A model generated the notes under the pieces. It was not told the origin of the DNA. It worked only from the letters and a program-made list of their open reading frames with translations, and ran no database searches. Below, one piece after another: positions 15,548 to 20,377 of a stretch of DNA of 20,377 nt. Location of the stretch: NCBI GenBank assembly GCA_964413425.1, contig CAYPST010000076.1:1-20377 (forward strand), read 5' to 3'. A program made the position numbers and the translations under genes. The DNA comes from DATFLS01 sp964413425. Its GTDB lineage: Bacteria > Fidelibacterota > JAANXI01. Position 1 is the first letter of the stretch. Each line of letters begins with the position of its first letter.

Positions 15548-16843
15548 TCAATAATAAATGCGAAAGGTGGTATAGAACATATCGGGATAGGAGCCGAATT
15601 CGGATCGGAACACCGGGAACGGTGAACCGACTTCAATTCCGCCGACGGTCGGATGCTTTCCGAAACCCAGAAAGGCTCCGCCGCCGATATAGATATCCTG
15701 GGCGATATTATATTCCAGGATGGGTGCCAGGAAAACAGATCGATCATCCACGTTATAAATCGCCTGCCCGGTGAGCGTAATCAAAGGAGTGATCTGATAC
15801 ACAATCCCGGGAATCACATAGTTGGTTCCCAGCAGATATACCGCCCCCTCTGAGTAGGCTTTATTTTGAAAAAGATTCCAGTAATAATTTTCTGTCTCCT
15901 CCACACCGGCTTCACTGTAATGATATTCGACAAATCCATAGGTTCCGTCGCCGAAACTGTAGTCGATTCCGGCCGTGCCGCGAAAGTAATCGTTGGCCAG
16001 GGCGCGATTCTCCTGAAAGGCGTCGAGGAACACGTAACCGGCTTCCAGCCAGACACCGGCACCGCCCAGTGAGCGCGCCACGTCCACCCCGAACATGAGG
16101 TTCTCACGAAAGGCTACAGTCAGCAAGGTAACATCGGTCTGCTGCACATAGAATTTGCTGCGAAGAAAGGTCGCGCTCTTGCTGAAATCCAGATTGTTAC
16201 CGGCGATGTACCCGGCGTCGAACTCGCCCATGAATCCGAGGGGAATTCGCACCCGGAGCGCATCCACCCCGATTCGCTCTTCCGTATCCAGCTCGTTAAA
16301 GGTGAACGGCGCGATGACATCTATGGGATTAATCACTTTTGAACTGCCCCAGGCGATGGCCTGGCGACCGAGATAAATATCGGCAGCGGGCAGGGCCATA
16401 CTCAGGTAGACTCTATCCAGGTTATGATACAGACCGACGCTCTCACTCTCGGCTGTCGTTTTCGGATACATACGCTGATCAAAATCGGCTATACGGTATC
16501 TGGTGGGGTCGATGTCGATCATGAACGGATTCTCCGAGAACAGGGCTTGATCCTGTACTCTGGGCACGAAATTATAAGCACCATGGAAATCCAGGGCTTC
16601 GTTGAGATCATAGGACATCTCTATCCGGATCCGATTGGTCACCAACCCCATGGTTTTCTGCTGGAAAGCGGCCGGGACGTTTTCAAACTGTGCCGGATCA
16701 AAGACCACGAAGAAATTTTTGTAGTACCCCTGGAAATCGATTGAAGAATTCGCTCCTGCGGCAGACGAGGAGAACACAAACAGGGTTATGAGCAGTCGAT
16801 AAGAATACCTTTTCAGTAATGTGGTTAGTAGTCCGGAATTCAT
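15548..16843 (-). CDS. Outer-membrane beta-barrel protein of the ABC/FtsX operon
   Basis: The 431-residue protein has a signal peptide (about 1-31, ending SSAAGAN) and a beta-barrel. Strands alternate throughout and the chain ends in FRIYY, a terminal aromatic as used by the barrel assembly machinery. The segment YLGRQAIAWGSSKVINPIDV (157-176) resembles the porin-like DUF1302/alginate-export type barrels. It is coupled to the ABC ATPase gene by a 4-base ATGA overlap, with AAAGGA as ribosome binding site inside the ATPase gene. It is therefore likely made in proportion to the transporter and could be its outer-membrane partner. The exported substrate is unknown. The family assignment is by pattern only. 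Confidence 0.82.
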   Translation of the reverse strand: MNSGLLTTLLKRYSYRLLITLFVFSSSAAGANSSIDFQGYYKNFFVVFDPAQFENVPAAFQQKTMGLVTNRIRIEMSYDLNEALDFHGAYNFVPRVQDQALFSENPFMIDIDPTRYRIADFDQRMYPKTTAESESVGLYHNLDRVYLSMALPAADIYLGRQAIAWGSSKVINPIDVIAPFTFNELDTEERIGVDALRVRIPLGFMGEFDAGYIAGNNLDFSKSATFLRSKFYVQQTDVTLLTVAFRENLMFGVDVARSLGGAGVWLEAGYVFLDAFQENRALANDYFRGTAGIDYSFGDGTYGFVEYHYSEAGVEETENYYWNLFQNKAYSEGAVYLLGTNYVIPGIVYQITPLITLTGQAIYNVDDRSVFLAPILEYNIAQDIYIGGGAFLGFGKHPTVGGIEVGSPFPVFRSEFGSYPDMFYTTFRIYY

Positions 16844-17550
16844 TTGGGATTCCTTTGTTCGTCAGCATCGATTTTTCCGTCTTTTAATATAACCACTCTT
16901 CTGGCTCGTTCCATCACCAGTTCATCATGGGTTGAGAAGAGAAAAGTCATGCCGGTTTTTTCGTTCAAGTCCCGCATCATATCCAGCAGGGCCGCTCCGG
17001 TAGTGGAGTCCAGGTTTGCGGTCGGTTCGTCCGCCAGAATCATGGAGGGTCTGGCCACCATGGCCCGCGCCACGGCCACCCGCTGCTGCTGACCGCCGGA
17101 GAGGCTGGGCGGTTTCCGATCCTCGTAGCCCGTCAACCCCACATCTTCCAGAATCTCCAGCACCCGCTGATGGCGCTCTTCTTTGGACACTCCCTGCAGC
17201 AGCATGATATACTCGATATTCTCTTCGACCGTGAGCACGGGAATGAGATTATAGGCCTGGAAAATAAATCCGATGTTATCCCGTCGAAAATCCGATAGCT
17301 CCCGGCCACTCATCTCGGAAAGTAACTTCCCCGCCAGCCAGACCTTGCCCTTGCTGGCAATATCCAGTCCGGAAATCACATTCAGAAAGGTGGTCTTCCC
17401 CGACCCGGACGGCCCCACGATGGCCGTGAATTCACCTTTTCCGATGGTGAGGTCAACCCCCCGTACCGCGTGGACAGCCACCCCGTTGTCTTCATAAGTT
17501 TTCTCAATCCCTTCGGTGACGATAACATTGTTGGTTTGCTGCGTCGCCAT
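16840..17550 (-). CDS. ABC transporter ATPase, LolD/MacB type
   Basis: The 236-residue ATPase energises the two FtsX-like permeases of the operon. Motifs: Walker A GPSGSGKT (46-53), Q-loop Q98 in FIFQAYNLIP, signature LSGGQQQR (150-157), Walker B ILADEP (171-176) and switch His208 in STHD. The NLIPVLTVEENIEY and DSTTGAALLDMM stretches are typical of the LolD/MacB/FtsE (type VII) class, which drives mechanical movement across the periplasm rather than bulk import. GGAG six bases before the ATG supports the start. A 129-bp repeat-containing gap separates it from the upstream permease gene. Its stop overlaps the start of the barrel gene. Confidence 0.95.
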   Translation of the reverse strand: MATQQTNNVIVTEGIEKTYEDNGVAVHAVRGVDLTIGKGEFTAIVGPSGSGKTTFLNVISGLDIASKGKVWLAGKLLSEMSGRELSDFRRDNIGFIFQAYNLIPVLTVEENIEYIMLLQGVSKEERHQRVLEILEDVGLTGYEDRKPPSLSGGQQQRVAVARAMVARPSMILADEPTANLDSTTGAALLDMMRDLNEKTGMTFLFSTHDELVMERARRVVILKDGKIDADEQRNPK

Positions 17551-17679
17551 AAGTTTCTCCGAGCATTTTAGACTGTCAATTGTCAGTTGTCAATTGTTCA
17601 TGGCCTGTATTATAGCATGACATGCTTGCATTCTTATATCCTTGTCTTCTTGAATTCTTGCCGTTTTATTCTCCTGCCT
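17551..17679. repeat. Repeat block splitting the ABC/FtsX operon
   Basis: Between the second permease and the ATPase lie GACTGTCAATTGTCAGTTGTCAATTG-type tandem units (17571-17600), a short AT-rich stretch, and CTTGTCTTCTTGAATTCTTG (17641-17660). They match the styles seen at 8060, 9767 and 10101. The other junctions of the operon are 12 bp and a 4-base overlap, so this block looks inserted into an originally compact operon. Confidence 0.65.
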
Positions 17680-18906
17680 TTAAAAGCTCCGCCGCAGCGC
17701 CTCGGCCGGCTGCATCCGGGCGGCATGCCAGGCCGGATAAATCCCGATAATAGTGGTGAATAAGAACACCAGAATGGGAAATTCAATAAATTGCTGCAGC
17801 TCCATAACGGGATAGATCAGTTCCTGGATAGTGACGCCAAGAAATTCCAGTCCGGTATAGTCAATCCCGGTGAGGGTTGTGATATAGGTGATCAGAAATC
17901 CCAGCACGATGCCGACCCCGATGCTGAGTATGGAGAGGGCGCCTGCCTCAAAGATGATCAACCGGCTCATGGCGAACGGACGCGTTCCGACCGCCCGCAA
18001 TACGCCGAACTCAAACATCCGTTCGTGCAGGGACATGAAGAGTGTGTTGATAATTCCCAACGCCACCACACCAAACAGAATAATCCCCACTATATAGGTG
18101 CTGAACTGCGAAAGCTCCAGATATGCCGCCAGCTCCGGCTGCACCTTAATCCACCCCCTGGCTTCATTGCCCCATTGGGAATATTTCTCCCAGAAGGGCG
18201 ACTGTTCGTTCCGTCCGTATTGTGCATCGGTGAAGTCCAGGGCGATTTCATGGACTCCGTGCTCGAGTCCCAGCATCGCCTGGGCTTTTTCAATCCGGAT
18301 AAACGCCATCCCCCGATCCATTTCCCGGATACCAAACTGATACATGCCGGAGACTCGGAACATATCCTGGGAGAGATCACCGGTTTCCGCCTCCGAAACG
18401 GTCAATACTATCCGATCACCGAGGTCAACTTCCAGAATCTCGGCGAGCTTCCGGCCAATGACAATATCTCTGGGATTCTCCGCGGTGAAATATTCACCCT
18501 GCTGCATGGCTTCATCAATTCTGGAGAGATGCCGTTCTGTGGCCGGATTAATACCCACAATACTGATGGAACTTACGTTCGCCGGGGAAGTGATCATGCC
18601 CATGGTCATGGTACGTCTGGTGAAATGCTCCACAATGGCTTCCCGCTGCAGCAAGGCACTCACACTATCCACATTGTTGATGGTGGCCTCGACTTCCCGG
18701 GTCTCCAGGTAGCCTTTCCGATGGATCTGTCCCTCACCCGTAAAGGTGGCGGTGGCGGACCGCACCATATTCTCCTCCATACCGATGATCAACGCATCGG
18801 TGAAGATCAACGCCGCCAGACCGATCCCGATGGCCAGGCTGGCCAGCAGCGTGCGCCGGCTGTTCCGGAACAGATTTCTCCAGGCAAGCTTCATGAATAT
18901 TCCCAT
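17680..18906 (-). CDS. FtsX-like ABC permease (second of two)
   Basis: The 408-residue inner-membrane permease is of the LolC/E-MacB type. It has one N-terminal helix (about 20-42), a large periplasmic MacB-PCD-like domain (about 45-268) and three C-terminal helices (about 270-293, 316-343, 372-391). The helix 2/3 linker ERMFEFGVLRAVGTRP (295-310) and the C-terminal PAWHAARMQPAEALR (391-405) are FtsX-family hallmarks. With its partner permease it probably forms a heterodimer on the ATPase. AGGAG eight bases before the ATG overlaps the end of the upstream permease gene, and only 12 bp separate the two genes. Confidence 0.93.
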   Translation of the reverse strand: MGIFMKLAWRNLFRNSRRTLLASLAIGIGLAALIFTDALIIGMEENMVRSATATFTGEGQIHRKGYLETREVEATINNVDSVSALLQREAIVEHFTRRTMTMGMITSPANVSSISIVGINPATERHLSRIDEAMQQGEYFTAENPRDIVIGRKLAEILEVDLGDRIVLTVSEAETGDLSQDMFRVSGMYQFGIREMDRGMAFIRIEKAQAMLGLEHGVHEIALDFTDAQYGRNEQSPFWEKYSQWGNEARGWIKVQPELAAYLELSQFSTYIVGIILFGVVALGIINTLFMSLHERMFEFGVLRAVGTRPFAMSRLIIFEAGALSILSIGVGIVLGFLITYITTLTGIDYTGLEFLGVTIQELIYPVMELQQFIEFPILVFLFTTIIGIYPAWHAARMQPAEALRRSF

Positions 18907-18918
18907 GACAGATGCTCC

Positions 18919-20130
18919 TTAGTGTATTCGCATGGCTCTGGCCGGTTCGATTCGCGCCGCTTTCAGCGCAGGAAACACGCTGACAATAAAGGCGGTCAGC
19001 CAGACGGTAATGGCCGGAATGTACATGCTCCGATTGTTCACCTCACCGTACAGGGTGCTCACCTCAATGCCGCCCACTGACAGCGGTGCAGGATATGGAA
19101 TACCGTGCTGCGCCAGATAGGAATTCACCAGCAGACTGAGACCGGCACCAATGATGATGCCCAGAATGGCAATGATACTCACTTCATAGATCACCATCTG
19201 AAAGATATCTCCTGGTCTGGTACCCATGGCCTTCAATACCCCATACTCGCGGGTTCGCTCCAGTACAGACATCAGTACCGTATTCAATACGCCGATGGCC
19301 ACCACCAGGATGATGACAAAGAGCATAATCCACATCCCCTGAACATCGGCACGCATCGCCTGATAGAATGACTTGGCCACCTCCATCCAGGGATGGGCGG
19401 TTAACGATTCATCCTGCAGGCGCTGCTCAATGGTTTGGGCCAGCATCTGACTGTGTTCCGCACTCTCCGCCACCACAACAATCTCATGGACCTGGTCCGG
19501 CAGCACAAACAGACCCTGTGCCTCCTGCAGGTGTAAATAAAAGGAAGACCGATCCTGCATCTGGTTGCCGCTTTCGACAATCCCGATCACTGCATACGCC
19601 TCGTTGGCTATGGAACCGTCCGCTGCCTGGGAGACGATGACCGCATCATCGCCGAGATCCGCTTTCAGCACTTCCGCCAATCCTTTTCCAAGCAGTACTT
19701 CTTTCTTCGGTTCTTCAGAGAAGAGGCGGCCCCGGGTGATCTTTCTGTTAAACCGGGTGGCCTCCACTTCCCGCCGGGGATCGATACCGATCACCCGGAT
19801 CCCCGTGCTGTTATCACCGACCGACGCCAACCCGCCAGTGTACAGCCGGGGCGTCCAGTAGTCCACTTGCTCTATCTTCTGGATGGATTGTCCCACCGAG
19901 GTGTAATCCGAGATGGTTTTGTACAGTGAGGGCTCGTCCAGATAGTTCCCCTTATGGACCTGTACGTGCCCAATCTGGGATCTGGTGAATTGATCGATGA
20001 TATACGAGTACGTCCCGTCGGCATACCCGATAGAGATGGAAGAGAGGGCGTATCCGCCCAGCATGGTCAGCACTGTCAGAATTGTCCGCCGCTTCTGCCG
20101 GAAAATATTCCTGAATGCAATCTTGAACAT
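18919..20130 (-). CDS. FtsX-like ABC permease (first of two)
   Basis: The 403-residue permease has the same design as the next gene. It starts FRNIFRQKRRTILT, with helix 1 at about 17-37, a periplasmic domain (about 40-262), and helices at about 265-288, 311-337 and 370-388. ERTREYGVLKAMGTRP (291-306) and PALKAARIEPARAMR (387-401) are FtsX-family motifs. It is the first gene of the export operon. GAGGT five bases before the ATG is the ribosome binding site. The two permeases are clearly related but not close copies, consistent with a LolC/LolE-like heterodimer. A promoter should lie in the 56 bp before it or further upstream. Confidence 0.93.
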   Translation of the reverse strand: MFKIAFRNIFRQKRRTILTVLTMLGGYALSSISIGYADGTYSYIIDQFTRSQIGHVQVHKGNYLDEPSLYKTISDYTSVGQSIQKIEQVDYWTPRLYTGGLASVGDNSTGIRVIGIDPRREVEATRFNRKITRGRLFSEEPKKEVLLGKGLAEVLKADLGDDAVIVSQAADGSIANEAYAVIGIVESGNQMQDRSSFYLHLQEAQGLFVLPDQVHEIVVVAESAEHSQMLAQTIEQRLQDESLTAHPWMEVAKSFYQAMRADVQGMWIMLFVIILVVAIGVLNTVLMSVLERTREYGVLKAMGTRPGDIFQMVIYEVSIIAILGIIIGAGLSLLVNSYLAQHGIPYPAPLSVGGIEVSTLYGEVNNRSMYIPAITVWLTAFIVSVFPALKAARIEPARAMRIH

Positions 20131-20150
20131 AAATGACCTCTGTTAATTAA

Positions 20151-20182
20151 ACACTGAAAAACACTGAAAACACCGAAAATAC
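20151..20182. repeat. Three 10-bp tandem units (ACACTGAAAA)
   Basis: ACACTGAAAA occurs twice head-to-tail, followed by a diverged CACCGAAAAT unit, in the 56-bp gap between the permease start and the upstream gene stop. The 10-bp period puts the A-tracts in helical phase. It may simply be another intergenic repeat. Confidence 0.6.
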
Positions 20183-20186
20183 ATTT

Positions 20187-20377
20187 CTATAATATCACTC
20201 GCTTAAATTGGAGTATCTCAGTGCCAAAATTTATTAGTAACCCTAGTCTGATTCGAGTCGCCTTTAAATAATTTTTGAGCTGGGCATAGTGGATTTTTTG
20301 TATAGTTTCGGCGATTTTAATTTCAATGATGATTTTATCTTCCACCAGAATGTCTGCAAAATATTCACCGACAATGA
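20187..20377 (-). CDS. GxxExxER-type protein, C-terminal part (cut by window edge)
   Basis: The minus-strand frame is open from the window edge and ends at TAG (20187-20189), giving 62 residues. It reads IVGEYFADILVEDKIIIEIK, then HYAQLKNYLKATRIRLGLLINFG and ends FKRVIL. This is the conserved C-terminal half of GxxExxER/PDDEXK_3 proteins, with the nuclease-like Asp...Glu-x-Lys core (ADILVEDKIIIEIK). Such genes are common, often single, in FCB and other environmental bacteria. Their function is unproven, and a PD-(D/E)xK nuclease fold is assumed. The start is outside the window. Confidence 0.88.
   Translation of the reverse strand, partial: IVGEYFADILVEDKIIIEIKIAETIQKIHYAQLKNYLKATRIRLGLLINFGTEILQFKRVIL

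Noticed and set aside
17791..19080. 429-codon plus-strand frame across the two permease genes
   Set aside because: It is antisense to two clear FtsX-like permeases and has the composition of a shadow frame.
20151..20182. CRISPR-like spacing of ACACTGAAAA units
   Set aside because: The units are contiguous with no spacers. It is a simple tandem repeat.

Overview
The window is a piece of chromosome from an uncultivated Gram-negative bacterium. Outer-membrane beta-barrels ending in aromatic residues, a Tat-exported sulfatase, FtsX/ABC export genes and intergenic DNA full of short-period repeats suggest the FCB group (Neomarinimicrobiota, KSB1 or Balneolota-like). No rRNA or other marker gene is present, so the phylum is an inference. 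Every supported gene lies on the minus strand, so transcription runs from right to left.

Reading from the right edge in the direction of transcription: the C-terminal end of a GxxExxER-type protein is cut by the window edge. A four-gene export operon follows (two FtsX-like permeases, a LolD/MacB-like ATPase, and an outer-membrane barrel whose start overlaps the ATPase stop). A repeat-rich gap of about 320 bp follows. Next comes a 78-codon gene at 14993-15229 that reads through an in-frame TGA and matches the SelW/Rdx selenoprotein pattern (Cys-x-x-Sec). It is the best hidden gene here, because normal gene calling would miss it. Next is a 1140-residue CPBP intramembrane protease. It is an internal tandem duplication whose first half keeps the catalytic Glu-Glu/His/His set and whose second half has lost it.

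The middle holds a proline dehydrogenase, an M24B Xaa-Pro aminopeptidase, a class I SAM methyltransferase and a secreted barrel protein with an N-terminal CPFC motif. The peptidase and the dehydrogenase together could release and oxidise proline from peptides. These genes are separated by 300-480 bp gaps holding decayed short-period repeats rather than genes. One repeat supplies the last codons of the methyltransferase.

The left third holds a Tat-lipoprotein type sulfatase (CxPSR formylglycine site) and then a tight three-gene unit: an NAD(P)-binding epimerase-like protein, a DHDPS/NanA-family Schiff-base lyase, and an Nramp-fold transporter that lacks the usual metal-binding DPGN and MPH motifs. 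That unit may take up and process a small organic compound rather than a metal. The left edge carries a hairpin element that recurs, inverted and with a larger nested loop, at 15391-15461.
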